Source: Aquidulcibacter paucihalophilus
GTDB lineage: Bacteria > Pseudomonadota > Alphaproteobacteria > Caulobacterales > Caulobacteraceae
Direction of reading: 5' to 3'
Assembly (NCBI GenBank): GCA_030285985.1
Contig: CP127384.1
Coordinates: 2,468,501 to 2,532,500, forward strand
DNA: 64,000 bases
Below the pieces are notes generated by a model. The model saw nothing but the letters and a program-made list of their open reading frames with translations. It was not told the DNA's origin and made no database searches. Made by a program: the position numbers and the translations under genes. How positions within the stretch are numbered: position 1 is the first letter of the stretch; the number at the start of each line of letters is the position of its first letter. Positions 20,889 to 29,720 of the stretch are shown here, piece by piece.

Positions 20889-21593
20889 ATGCGGAAAATC
20901 TTCCCCGACGCGGCGTCCGCCCTTGAGGGCCTGACCTTCGACGGCATGACCGTCATGTCCGGTGGCTTCGGCCTGTGCGGTATTCCCGAGCATCTGATCG
21001 CCGCCCTGCGCGACAGCGGGACCAAGGGCCTGACCGTCATCTCCAACAACGCCGGCGTTGACGGCTTCGGCCTCGGCCAGCTGCTGGAGACCCGCCAGAT
21101 CGCCAAGATGATCTCGTCCTACGTCGGCGAGAACAAGGAGTTCGAGCGTCAGTATCTGGCCGGCGAGCTCCAGCTCGAGTTCAACCCCCAAGGCACCCTG
21201 GCCGAGCGCATTCGTGCCGGCGGGGCGGGCATCCCCGCCTTCTTCACCGCCACCGGCGTCGGCACCCTGGTCGCCGAGGGCAAGGAAGTCCGCAACTTCA
21301 ACGGCCGCGACTATGTCATGGAGACCGGCCTCATCGCCGACCTGTCGATCGTCAAGGCCTGGAAGGCCGACGGCCGCGGCAATCTCCAGTTCCGCAAGAC
21401 CGCCCGCAACTTCAACCCGATGATGGCCACGGCCGGCAAGGTCACCGTCGTCGAGGTCGAACACATCGTCCCGACCGGCTCGATGGACCCCGACCAGATC
21501 CACACCCCCGGCATCTATGTCGACCGCATCGTCCTGACCGTGCCCGAGAAGCGCATCGAACAGCGGACGGTCCGCCAGCGGGAAACGGCGTGA
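20889..21593 (+). CDS. 3-oxoacid CoA-transferase subunit A
   Basis: The 234-residue protein starts at ATG 20889 with AGGAAG five bases upstream. It has the subunit A signature [20 protein letters not shown] and [16 protein letters not shown], and [16 protein letters not shown]. With subunit B it moves CoA from succinyl-CoA to acetoacetate or a related 3-oxoacid, feeding ketone-body or branched-chain degradation. The B subunit follows after one small gene, and all three overlap by single bases, so they form one transcript. Confidence 0.93.
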   Translation: MRKIFPDAASALEGLTFDGMTVMSGGFGLCGIPEHLIAALRDSGTKGLTVISNNAGVDGFGLGQLLETRQIAKMISSYVGENKEFERQYLAGELQLEFNPQGTLAERIRAGGAGIPAFFTATGVGTLVAEGKEVRNFNGRDYVMETGLIADLSIVKAWKADGRGNLQFRKTARNFNPMMATAGKVTVVEVEHIVPTGSMDPDQIHTPGIYVDRIVLTVPEKRIEQRTVRQRETA

Positions 21594-21826
21594 TGGCGGC
21601 GTTCCAGACCAAGAAGGGTGAGCCGGTTCCGGAAGAACTGGCGGGTGCCATCCAGGGCGACCCCCGGCTCAAGGCGCTGTGGGACATCGCACGGCCCTCG
21701 TGCCAGGCGCGGTACGCGACCCACATCGATGATGCGAAGAGCCTCGAGACCCGCTCGCGCCGGGTGAGCTCTGTTCTGACCATGATGGCCAAGACCTACG
21801 GCCCTAAACTGAGGGAGACCGCCTGA
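21593..21826 (+). CDS. small YdeI/OmdA-like protein between the CoA-transferase subunits
   Basis: The 77-residue product starts at ATG 21593, sharing its A with the preceding TGA, and ends in the same way on the B subunit start. The sequence [20 protein letters not shown], then [20 protein letters not shown], matches the C-terminal helical domain of YdeI/OmpD-associated proteins (R-x-R-R-x-x-x-x-x-x-M pattern). Its function is unknown. Tight coupling on both sides suggests that it is made in step with the two enzyme subunits. Confidence 0.75.
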   Translation: MAAFQTKKGEPVPEELAGAIQGDPRLKALWDIARPSCQARYATHIDDAKSLETRSRRVSSVLTMMAKTYGPKLRETA

Positions 21827-22476
21827 TGGCCCGGACCCGCGAACAACTGGCCGCTCGCGCCGCCCACGAGCTGCAGGACGGCTTCTATGTGAACCTGGGG
21901 ATCGGCATCCCGACCCTGGTCGCCAACTATATTCCGCACGGGATGGAGGTGACCCTCCAGTCCGAGAACGGCATGCTCGGCATGGGCCCCTTCCCCTATG
22001 AAGACGAGGTCGACGCCGACCTGATCAATGCCGGCAAGCAGACCATCACCGAGATTTCGGAGAGCAGCTATTTCAGCTCGGCCGACAGTTTCGCCATGAT
22101 CCGCGGCGGCCACATCAACCTGTCCATCCTCGGGGCCATGGAAGTGGCCGAGAACGGCGACATCGCCAACTGGATGATCCCCGGCAAGCTGGTGAAGGGC
22201 ATGGGCGGCGCCATGGACCTGGTCGCGGGCGTCAAGCGTGTGGTCGTGGTCATGGATCACGCCAACAAGCACGGCCAGTCCAAGGTGCTGAAGGCCTGCA
22301 CCCTGCCCCTGACCGGAACGGGCGTCGTCAGCCGTGTCATCACCGACCTGTGCGTCTTCGATGTGAAGCCGGACGGGACCGGGCTGGAGCTCATCGAACT
22401 GGCCGAGGGGGTCACCCTTGAAGAGGTCGCGAGCAAGACCGAGGCGACCTATACGATCGCGCCCGGCCTGGCCTGA
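21826..22476 (+). CDS. 3-oxoacid CoA-transferase subunit B
   Basis: The 216-residue protein carries the subunit B signature [13 protein letters not shown] and the active-site stretch [14 protein letters not shown], whose Glu forms the glutamyl-CoA intermediate. [20 protein letters not shown] and [18 protein letters not shown] are further family markers. It pairs with subunit A upstream. Length is normal for the family. Confidence 0.94.
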   Translation: MARTREQLAARAAHELQDGFYVNLGIGIPTLVANYIPHGMEVTLQSENGMLGMGPFPYEDEVDADLINAGKQTITEISESSYFSSADSFAMIRGGHINLSILGAMEVAENGDIANWMIPGKLVKGMGGAMDLVAGVKRVVVVMDHANKHGQSKVLKACTLPLTGTGVVSRVITDLCVFDVKPDGTGLELIELAEGVTLEEVASKTEATYTIAPGLA

Positions 22477-22482
22477 CCGGCG

Positions 22483-23661
22483 TCAGGCGCTCGCGTACAG
22501 TGTCGCGAGCGCCGCCAGCGCCTGCTCCGCCTCGGCGCGGTCGGGCGTCTCGTCCTCGACGCCATAGCCGACCATCTGGCTCGCGCCATTGGCCTGGATG
22601 ACGATGCCGTCGTGGCGCGGCACCATGCTGATTGCCCGGAAATTGACGGCGTAGGTCAGCTCGGGCTGCGGCGTCAGCCAGGCGATCTGGCCGCGGACCG
22701 GGACGACGCTCTCGTCCCCGAACAGGGCACGCGCGCCATAGCCCGTGCAATTGACCACCACCGGCTCGGCGAGGTCGGCCAGTTCCGACGGCTGGTGGAA
22801 CACCCGCTGCACGATCCGCCCGCCCTCCATCAGGAAGGCCTCGGTCAGTTGCCGCGCATACTCCGCCACATTGAAGGTCATCTGCGGCACCACCCGCGCG
22901 GAGGCCACCGGGAACGGATGCTCGCCCCGCCCCAGTTCGCGTGCGTGGGGGACCAGGTCGGCCAGCCGGTCCGCGTAATGCGCGAAGCCGACCCGCCCCG
23001 GCGTCGGCGCCGGACCGACCGCACCGTTGCCACCCCGCTTGGCCGACAGATTGTACTGATCGATGAACCGCACGGGGTCGCCGTCGAGGCCCACGAAGGC
23101 ATGGTGATCGACCCAGGACCGCCGCGCCATCGCCTCCCACCGCGCGGGGAAGTCTGCGGAGACCGAGGCCTCCGCTGCGATCCGCGAGTCCGGCGACCAT
23201 ACGCCGGTGGCCCGGGCGGACCGGGTGTAGGGCGTGCGCTCTGCGGCAAAGATAGTGACCCGCGCGCCGGCTCTCAGGATCTGAAGCGCCGCCGTGAGGC
23301 CGAGCGCACCGCAGCCGATGACGGCCACGTCCCGCTGCCCTCCGGCCAGCGCCAGATCGCGCGCGGCCGCAGCCGATCCCCAGGCCAGGGACCAGCCCGA
23401 TCCGCCGTGGCCGTAGTTGTGAACCACCCGCTTGTCGCCAACCGTCTCCACCTCGATGCGCGGTCCCTGCGCCCGGAACGGCCGGGTGCAGACGGTGATG
23501 CGGCTGAGCCGGCCCGGGTCGGTCAGCAGCGGCGCGAAGGTCTGGCGCTGGAAGACAGGCCGGGTGGTCGTCGCGAGACGCGCCGGTGCCGAGGCGCAGC
23601 CAGCAAGGCCGACATAGCCCAGGCCGGCGAGGACCCTCCGACGGTGCAGCTGAACGTCCAA
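22483..23661 (-). CDS. secreted FAD-dependent D-amino-acid-oxidase-like protein
   Basis: The preferred start is TTG 23661, with GAGGGAA upstream; it gives 392 residues beginning with a twin-arginine and lipobox-like signal (LHRRRVLAGLGYVGLAGCAS). Longer frames to 23700 or 23793 add an unlikely N-terminus. The FAD motif DVAVIGCGALGLTAALQILR and the C-terminal QIAWLTPQPEL and VIQANGASQMVGYG resemble D-amino-acid oxidase/DadA-type proteins. The Tat signal fits a folded flavoprotein exported to the periplasm and anchored as a lipoprotein. The substrate is unknown. Confidence 0.75.
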   Translation of the reverse strand: MDVQLHRRRVLAGLGYVGLAGCASAPARLATTTRPVFQRQTFAPLLTDPGRLSRITVCTRPFRAQGPRIEVETVGDKRVVHNYGHGGSGWSLAWGSAAAARDLALAGGQRDVAVIGCGALGLTAALQILRAGARVTIFAAERTPYTRSARATGVWSPDSRIAAEASVSADFPARWEAMARRSWVDHHAFVGLDGDPVRFIDQYNLSAKRGGNGAVGPAPTPGRVGFAHYADRLADLVPHARELGRGEHPFPVASARVVPQMTFNVAEYARQLTEAFLMEGGRIVQRVFHQPSELADLAEPVVVNCTGYGARALFGDESVVPVRGQIAWLTPQPELTYAVNFRAISMVPRHDGIVIQANGASQMVGYGVEDETPDRAEAEQALAALATLYASA

Positions 23662-23836
23662 CAGGGTTCCCTCGAGACAGTCGGCTGACCGGCCTAACAT
23701 CCGGTCCCGGACGGGGCAATCCGGGCCCCGCGTCGGCCCGCCATACAACCGGGACAACCTGTACCGTTGCCGCGGGGGCGAAGTCGTAGTCATACTCTTT
23801 CACCGGTCGCAGAACCGGAGGGGTGGAGTGAGTGTG

Positions 23837-24682
23837 ATGGCCGACGGCGCCTATCGCTGGCAGGGCAACTGGCCTGCGCCTGACGCGGCGCGCGTCGCAG
23901 AAATCGACGCCGCCTGGGATGATACCCAGGTGGAAGCGTTCGCCGAGCCCGCGAGGCTTGCCGCGGTCGAGCGTATCGAACGCGCCCTCGCCGCCGCGCG
24001 CACCGGCGATCTGACCGAGGCCTCGGCCCAGCTGACCCACGCCCGTTCGGTGCTGGATGGTCTGGACCCGGGCGCGCTGGAGCCCCGTCGCGGGCTCGCC
24101 GGCCTGTTCGACAGCCGGGGCGGAAGGCTGAAGCGCTTCCGCGAGACCTGGACCCGCGCCGCCGCCGGACTGACCGAAACCGCGAGCGAGCTGGCGGGTC
24201 GGGTCGAGGGCGCCGCCCTGCGCTCAGGCGCGCTCGACAAGGCCTGGATCGAGATCCGGGACGCGCTCGCCGACCTTGACGCCCACCTCGCCGCGGCCGC
24301 AGCCCGGCTGGGCGGTCATGCCCCCGCAGAGGGCGAGGTGCCGCATCCGCTGGTCGCGCGGCGCGCCACGCTGGACGCCTGCCGGGCCGCCGCCCTGCAG
24401 GCCCTGCCGCTGATCCGCAGCGCCCAGAACGCGGACGCCCGCGCCGCCGAGGCGCTCAAGGCCTGCGCCGACGGCCTCGCCTCATGGCGCGATGACTGGA
24501 AGGACGCGCTCGGGCTCAACGCCAAACGGCCAAAGACCGTCCGCCCCGACCGCGACCGGATGGGCAAGGTGCGCGCGGACCTCAAGGCGCGCTTAGACCG
24601 GGCCCTGGCCGAACTGACCGCGTCCCGCACCCGCCGCGCCGAGGTCGAAAGCCGGATGGCGGACCTGCGCCGCCCTCTTTGA
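23837..24682 (+). CDS. helical protein of unknown function, weakly TelA-like
   Basis: From ATG 23837 (GGAG eight bases upstream; a GTG at 23828 is possible) the product is 281 residues, rich in Ala, Arg and Glu and almost entirely helical with likely coiled coils. The stretch LDGLDPGALEPRRGLAGLFD followed by LKRFRETW recalls the N-terminal part of TelA/toxic-anion-resistance proteins, but the rest does not clearly fit. It diverges from the flavoprotein and converges on the Mla-type operon. No function can be assigned. Confidence 0.6.
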   Translation: MADGAYRWQGNWPAPDAARVAEIDAAWDDTQVEAFAEPARLAAVERIERALAAARTGDLTEASAQLTHARSVLDGLDPGALEPRRGLAGLFDSRGGRLKRFRETWTRAAAGLTETASELAGRVEGAALRSGALDKAWIEIRDALADLDAHLAAAAARLGGHAPAEGEVPHPLVARRATLDACRAAALQALPLIRSAQNADARAAEALKACADGLASWRDDWKDALGLNAKRPKTVRPDRDRMGKVRADLKARLDRALAELTASRTRRAEVESRMADLRRPL

Positions 24683-24697
24683 TTCAGGCCGCTCTGA

Positions 24698-25312
24698 TCA
24701 GCCCGCGCTGGCGTCGGTCCAGGCGACGATCTGCGTATTGATATCCCGCGTCGCCAGATCGAAGGCCTCAACGATCGAGGAAACCCGATTGGCCGTCGCC
24801 GGCTGTTCCACGGTGAACACCCGTTCCGCGGAGACCGTCCGCTCCGGCAGGACGAGCATACGGGCGCGGGCCGTCACCACGATGGTGGGTGCCAGACCCG
24901 GCGCGTCATAGCGGGCCTCGAACGAGCGGATGTCGATATCGAGCGACCGCTGGCCCCGGGTCAGCTCACGGGCACCGATCAGCCGAACGCGCGTCGCCTG
25001 GGCGGCGAAGGCGTTCTCGATGCTCTCCATATAGAGGTCCGACGCCGGCGAGACCCAGCGGGCGCCGGCGATATAGGCGGCCTCGGTCCCGGTGACGCCG
25101 AGCAGCTTGTCGCCCTCGACAGCCTCGGGGAACTCGACCCGGCGCAGGGTGACCTGAACCGGGCTGGCGACCACGGCGGCGGAGGTGGCGGCAGCACCGC
25201 CTCCGAACCGGTAGGTCTGCACCGGGTCGGGCGTCGACAGCAGGGCGCAGGCCGAGAGCGCCATCATGGCCACGGTCGCCGCGAGCGGGCGGATCAGCGA
25301 GAAGCGGGTCAA
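24698..25312 (-). CDS. ABC-transport auxiliary lipoprotein (PqiC-like)
   Basis: The 204-residue protein has a lipoprotein signal (SLIRPLAATVAMMALSACAL). The mature part contains LGVTGTEAAYIAGARWVSPA and RSLDIDIRSFEARYD, typical of the PqiC/ABC-type auxiliary lipoprotein family that docks at the outer membrane. It is the last gene of a four-gene operon with MlaD-, MlaF- and MlaE-type proteins and overlaps the MlaD-type gene by four bases, so it should help phospholipid transfer across the periplasm. Confidence 0.88.
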   Translation of the reverse strand: MTRFSLIRPLAATVAMMALSACALLSTPDPVQTYRFGGGAAATSAAVVASPVQVTLRRVEFPEAVEGDKLLGVTGTEAAYIAGARWVSPASDLYMESIENAFAAQATRVRLIGARELTRGQRSLDIDIRSFEARYDAPGLAPTIVVTARARMLVLPERTVSAERVFTVEQPATANRVSSIVEAFDLATRDINTQIVAWTDASAG

Positions 25313-26247
25313 GGTTGGACCTCCAGTTCCTTGGTCGGCGGGCGGCTGATGAAATCACGGGGGCTGGAGCGGACCTCGTCGATCAGTCCTTCGAGTGACC
25401 GAGTGGCGTCTTCCAGTCCCTGGATCGACTGCTGCAGCTGCGGCAGGCCCGTGGTGGCGAACTCGTTCATGGGGCCTTCGACGTTGGTGGCCGTACGGTT
25501 GATCGAGGCCACCGCCGCGCGCGCCTCTTCGGCAGCGGCGTTGATGTTGGCCACGGCCTCGCGCCCGTCGCCCTCGATGATGCCGCGGGTGCTGGCCGCC
25601 AGGGCCTCAAACTCACCCACCGCGGCATTGGCCTTGGTCAGTGCCTGTTCCAGCTGTTCCAGCATGCCCTTGCGGGCTTCCAGCTCGGTGGTCAGGGACT
25701 CGATATTCTTCAGGCTGGTGGAGAACGAACGCACATTGTCGTCCGACAGCACCCGATTAATCCGGTTCAAGGCATCCACCGTCTGTGCCAGCACCGTGCC
25801 GGAGCCGCTGAGCAGCTCGGCGATCGGCGACGGCTGGCTCTGGATCACAGGCACCACATTGTCCGGATACTGCTCCTTGAGAATGGCGCTCTGCGGATTG
25901 CCGGCGGTGATCTGGATATAGTTCAGGCCGGTAATGCCCTGCGGCTCCAGCTGGGCGCGCGAGGTGACGCGGACCGGCGTGGTCGCGTCGACGCGGATGC
26001 GGGCGATGACCTGGTCGCCCTTGTCAGGGTCGAGATTCAGATCGGTGACCTCGCCGACGCGGATGCCGTTGAAATGCACCTCGCCGCCTTCCGAGAGGCC
26101 GCGCACGGGGCCGTAGAAGACGATGTCATAGACATCGTAGTCGTTGTTGAAGGACAGGCGGGCCAGCCACATGGCGAACACCACCGCCGCCGCCAGAAGG
26201 GCGATGGTGGCGATGCCGACGGCGGCGTAGTGGGCGTCTCGTTCCAT
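25309..26247 (-). CDS. MlaD/MCE-family lipid transport protein
   Basis: The 312-residue protein has one N-terminal membrane helix (AVGIATIALLAAAVVFAMWL) and an MCE domain (VYDIVFYGPVRGLSEGGEVH, then FNGIRVGEVTDLNLDPD). A long helical C-terminal region (NINAAAEEARAAVASINRTA) is typical of MCE proteins that build a periplasmic hexameric channel. It lies between the ATPase and lipoprotein genes of the Mla-type operon. Confidence 0.93.
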   Translation of the reverse strand: MERDAHYAAVGIATIALLAAAVVFAMWLARLSFNNDYDVYDIVFYGPVRGLSEGGEVHFNGIRVGEVTDLNLDPDKGDQVIARIRVDATTPVRVTSRAQLEPQGITGLNYIQITAGNPQSAILKEQYPDNVVPVIQSQPSPIAELLSGSGTVLAQTVDALNRINRVLSDDNVRSFSTSLKNIESLTTELEARKGMLEQLEQALTKANAAVGEFEALAASTRGIIEGDGREAVANINAAAEEARAAVASINRTATNVEGPMNEFATTGLPQLQQSIQGLEDATRSLEGLIDEVRSSPRDFISRPPTKELEVQP

Positions 26248-26261
26248 CTCGTCCGCTCTCC

Positions 26262-27062
26262 TCAGGCGGCCTTGTCGGCTGCGCGACCGCGCGGCCCAAG
26301 GAAATATTCCCTGATCCAGGGATGGTCTGAACGCTCGAGTTCCTGAACCGTCGCCTTGGCGACGATCCCTTTCTCGGCCAGCACCGCAACCTTGTCGGTG
26401 ATGGCGTAGAGGCTGTCGAGGTCGTGGGTTATCATGAACACCGTCAGGCCGAGGTCATCTGATAGCTGACGGATGAGGGAGTCGAAGGCCGCGGCGCCGA
26501 TCGGGTCGAGCCCGGCCGTGGGCTCGTCGAGGAACAGCAGCTCCGGATCCAGCGCCAGTGCGCGGGCCAGCCCGACGCGCTTGCGCATCCCGCCCGACAG
26601 TTCGGCCGGCTTCAGATGGTGGGCTTCAGGCTTCAGCCCGACCATGGCGATCTTCATCTCGGCCAGTTCACGGATCACGTCCGCCGACAGGCCGGTGTGC
26701 TCGACCAGGGGCGAGGCGACGTTGTCGATGACGCTCAGGGACGAGAACAGGGCGCCCTGCTGGAACAGGATGCCGGTGCGCCGCTGGACATCCGCCTCGT
26801 CGGCCTCCGTCATGGTCGCCCGGTCATAGCCGAGGATGCTGACCGTTCCGCCCTCGGGCTCCTTCAGGCCGATGATCGAGTTAAGGAGCACGGTCTTGCC
26901 CGTGCCCGAACCACCGACCACGCCGAGCACTTCACCGCGCTCAAGCGTCAGGTCGAGGTCCTGGTGGATGACGCGTTCGCCGAACTGGCTGAGCAGGCCG
27001 CGAACCTCGATGAGGTTTTCCGGGGCTGTGGCCGGAGCCGCCGGCGTATGGGCGGCGGTCAC
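26262..27062 (-). CDS. ABC transporter ATP-binding protein, MlaF-type
   Basis: The 266-residue ATPase shows Walker A VVGGSGTGKTVLLNSIIGL, signature LSGGMRKRVGLARAL and Walker B ELLFLDEPTAGLDPIG, with the switch His in MITHDLDSL. It overlaps the permease stop by four bases. It powers the retrograde or anterograde phospholipid movement of the MlaE/MlaD complex that maintains outer-membrane asymmetry. Confidence 0.94.
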   Translation of the reverse strand: MTAAHTPAAPATAPENLIEVRGLLSQFGERVIHQDLDLTLERGEVLGVVGGSGTGKTVLLNSIIGLKEPEGGTVSILGYDRATMTEADEADVQRRTGILFQQGALFSSLSVIDNVASPLVEHTGLSADVIRELAEMKIAMVGLKPEAHHLKPAELSGGMRKRVGLARALALDPELLFLDEPTAGLDPIGAAAFDSLIRQLSDDLGLTVFMITHDLDSLYAITDKVAVLAEKGIVAKATVQELERSDHPWIREYFLGPRGRAADKAA

Positions 27063-28171
27063 AGGTTCAGCTCCAGGAAGATCATGGCAAACACGGCGTC
27101 CAGGAAGATGATCGCGAAGGTCGCCTGCACCACAGCGGCTGTAACCCGCCGGCCCAGACTCTCGACGTCGCCCGCGACCGCCATGCCCTGGCGGCAGCCG
27201 ATGGCAGCGATGACCACTGCGAAGACGGGTGCCTTGATCATCCCGACCATCAGATGGGTGCCCATCTTTGCGTCCTCGCCGATGCGCTGGATGAAGAACG
27301 ACGGGCCGTAGTCGAGCTGTGACCAGGTCACCAGCATCCCACCAAACAGGCCCGCGACCATGCCGATGAAGGTCAGGAGCGGCATCATCAGCACCATGGC
27401 GGCGAGCCGCGGGATGACCAGCGCCTGGAACGGGTTCACCCCCATGACCTGCATGGCGTCAACTTCCTGGTTCATCCGCATCGAGCCGATCTCGGCCGCG
27501 AACGATGAGGAGGAACGACCGGCCAGGAGGATGGCGGTGATCAGGACGGCCAGCTCGCGCAGGGTCGCCACGGCCACCAGCTGCACGGTGTACACGCCGG
27601 CCCCGAACTGGGTCAGCAGGTTGGCACCGAGGTAGGCGATGACCGCCCCGATGAAGAAATTGGTCGCGGCGACGATCGGGATGGCATCCAGCCCGGCCCG
27701 TTCGCCCTGGCTGAACCAGGCGGCCCAGCGGATGCGCCCCGGGCGAAGCGCCGACCCGGCGGCAACCATCAGCCGCCCGAGGAAGGCCATGGACAGGGTC
27801 GCTTCGTCCATAATGTCGTGAACGCCCCGGCCGACCTTGCCGAACGTCCGCACCCAGCCGGGCGACCGGCGCGGCGGACCGGCGCTTTCGCGCTCCAGCT
27901 TTTCGACCATCGCATAGGTGCGCCCGGCCTCCGGGCGCTGCCTCCAGGCCGACGGAGGCAGGACGCAGTTGGAGGCCTGAACGATGGCAAGAGCACCCGC
28001 TGTGTCGAACCTGCCCAGATCTGTCAGGTCAACCGACTCGACGCACCGCTCCCGTAGTGCGTCATCAAGCCGAAGTGAGATCCGGCCCAGCTCGGTTGCT
28101 GTCCAGTCGCCGGTCAGGCGCAGGGTGAGCCCAGGCCACCCGTCCTCAATCTGGAAATCCGCTGCGGCCAT
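27059..28171 (-). CDS. MlaE-type permease with N-terminal STAS domain
   Basis: The start is placed at ATG 28171 (TTGGGGA just upstream), giving 370 residues; a frame extending to 28270 is not supported. Residues 1-100 are a STAS (MlaB-like) domain (LTLRLTGDWTATELGRISLR, ESVDLTDLGRFDTAGALAIV). The rest is the MlaE permease: RSSSSFAAEIGSMRMNQEVD followed by AMQVMGVNPF. Fusion of MlaB and MlaE functions is usual in alphaproteobacteria. It leads the operon permease, ATPase, MCE protein, lipoprotein. Confidence 0.92.
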   Translation of the reverse strand: MAAADFQIEDGWPGLTLRLTGDWTATELGRISLRLDDALRERCVESVDLTDLGRFDTAGALAIVQASNCVLPPSAWRQRPEAGRTYAMVEKLERESAGPPRRSPGWVRTFGKVGRGVHDIMDEATLSMAFLGRLMVAAGSALRPGRIRWAAWFSQGERAGLDAIPIVAATNFFIGAVIAYLGANLLTQFGAGVYTVQLVAVATLRELAVLITAILLAGRSSSSFAAEIGSMRMNQEVDAMQVMGVNPFQALVIPRLAAMVLMMPLLTFIGMVAGLFGGMLVTWSQLDYGPSFFIQRIGEDAKMGTHLMVGMIKAPVFAVVIAAIGCRQGMAVAGDVESLGRRVTAAVVQATFAIIFLDAVFAMIFLELNL

Positions 28172-28289
28172 TCCCCAACCTAAATCGCCCCGCCCGTTTT
28201 GCCTACGCCGGCCACACGGCAAAGGTGAAGCAGACCTCAGAACGCGGCCGTGCCGTATTCGTTCAGCCACGGTTTCAGCTGTTTACGGT

Positions 28290-29720
28290 TCAAAGCAGTG
28301 CCCGGATGCGCTTCAGGTCCGCAACGAAGCGGCCACGTTCCTCAATCCGGGCGGCTTCATCCGTCAGGCGGAGGAGGTAGGCGGGATGCACGGTCGCCAC
28401 GACCCGGGCTCCACCGGCCTGATGCATCGGCTGTCCGCGTTCCTGCATGAGGGCGATTTTCCGGTTCAGGACCCCGAGGGCCGCCGTGGTTCCCAGCGTC
28501 ACGATCACCTTCGGCTTCACCAGCCGGCGCTCCGCGTCCAGCCACCAGCGGCAGGCGCTGATCTCGCTGGCGAGCGGGGTCTTGTGGATGCGCCGCTTGC
28601 CGCGCGGCTCATGCTTGAAATGCTTCACCGCATTGGTGACGAAGGCGTCCTCCCGCCGGATGCCCGCCTCCACCAGCGCCTCATCCAGCAACTGTCCCGC
28701 CGGCCCGACGAAGGGACGACCGGACAGATCTTCCTGGTCGCCCGGCTGTTCGCCGACGATCATCAAGGGCGCGGCTTTCAAGCCGGTGCCGCAGACGCCC
28801 TGGGTCGCATCCCGCCACAGGGGGCATCGGCGGCAGGCCTGGACCGCCTGTCCGAGTTCTTCCAGCGACGACGGGACGAACCCTTCGTCGAAGGCGTGGT
28901 CGCGATTGATCCGGGACAGGGTCTTCGCAAGCCGGGCGTTGGGTTCCGACGCCGGTGCCGCGACCATTGTCTCGGTGCGGGCCAATGATTGCGCCGTCAG
29001 CTGATGGATCAGCGCCGCCTCGGGCAGGTTCTTCCAGTAGCGTTTGGGCATCTCGCCCTGCATGGTCTTCAGCTTCAGGCGCGCCGGATTGAAGGTCGAG
29101 GCGTAGTAGGTCTTCCAGAAGTCCTCGACCTCATCCTCGCCCGGAGCCATGTCGCGGGTCGCCGGCGGACCGAACGCCAGCGTATCCCCGTCCCAGATCG
29201 CTGACCCGTCCGGCGTGAGGATGGTCCAGTGCATGTTGGCAAACCGGCGGGCGAAGAAGGGTGCCGTGCGTTCCAGCACCCGATGTGCGGGCTCGAACCA
29301 CGCCGCCCACCGCTCCCCGTCCGCCGCATCAATCCGCCGGAAGCGGACGAAGGCCTTCATCTTGTGGCTGGCGCGGCTGACGTTTTTGGCGCGTTCCATG
29401 GCATCGGCCACATCGACGTCGGTCACGACCCGGATCAGGTCGGGTTCGGCCTTCAACCGCCAGAGCAAGCGGTACAGCAGATCAAACCGGTCCCCGGAGC
29501 GATGCAGGATCACCGACTGCGCCAGATCGACGAAGGCGCGCGCCGTGTGAAAGCCGGTGTCCGGCGTCAGTGCAGGCAGACCGTCGTCGAACAGACCCGG
29601 CCCGCTTCCCCCGACCCGGAAAACCGCCTCCCCCGGCGCAACGCCCGCCTGACGGAACGCCCGCGCGCCGGCCCGCCAGCCATCGAAATCGGTTTCCCCG
29701 GCCAGGGTCGCGACGCGCAT
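28290..29720 (-). CDS. udgX: UdgX-family uracil-DNA glycosylase with N-terminal DUF4130-type domain
   Basis: The 476-residue protein is a fusion. Residues ~1-250 are the DUF4130 / TIGR03915 domain (AKNVSRASHKMKAFVRFRRI, ANMHWTILTPDGSAIWDGDT). Residues ~270-476 are a family-4-like uracil-DNA glycosylase with two Cys of a likely iron-sulfur cluster (VQACRRCPLW), motif A VGEQPGDQEDLSGRPFVGPA and the UdgX-specific loop GKRRIHK, whose His forms a covalent bond to the abasic sugar in characterised UdgX. It directly abuts the radical SAM gene upstream, sharing its LexA-type control. It is expected to bind uracil in DNA very tightly. Confidence 0.93.
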   Translation of the reverse strand: MRVATLAGETDFDGWRAGARAFRQAGVAPGEAVFRVGGSGPGLFDDGLPALTPDTGFHTARAFVDLAQSVILHRSGDRFDLLYRLLWRLKAEPDLIRVVTDVDVADAMERAKNVSRASHKMKAFVRFRRIDAADGERWAAWFEPAHRVLERTAPFFARRFANMHWTILTPDGSAIWDGDTLAFGPPATRDMAPGEDEVEDFWKTYYASTFNPARLKLKTMQGEMPKRYWKNLPEAALIHQLTAQSLARTETMVAAPASEPNARLAKTLSRINRDHAFDEGFVPSSLEELGQAVQACRRCPLWRDATQGVCGTGLKAAPLMIVGEQPGDQEDLSGRPFVGPAGQLLDEALVEAGIRREDAFVTNAVKHFKHEPRGKRRIHKTPLASEISACRWWLDAERRLVKPKVIVTLGTTAALGVLNRKIALMQERGQPMHQAGGARVVATVHPAYLLRLTDEAARIEERGRFVADLKRIRALL

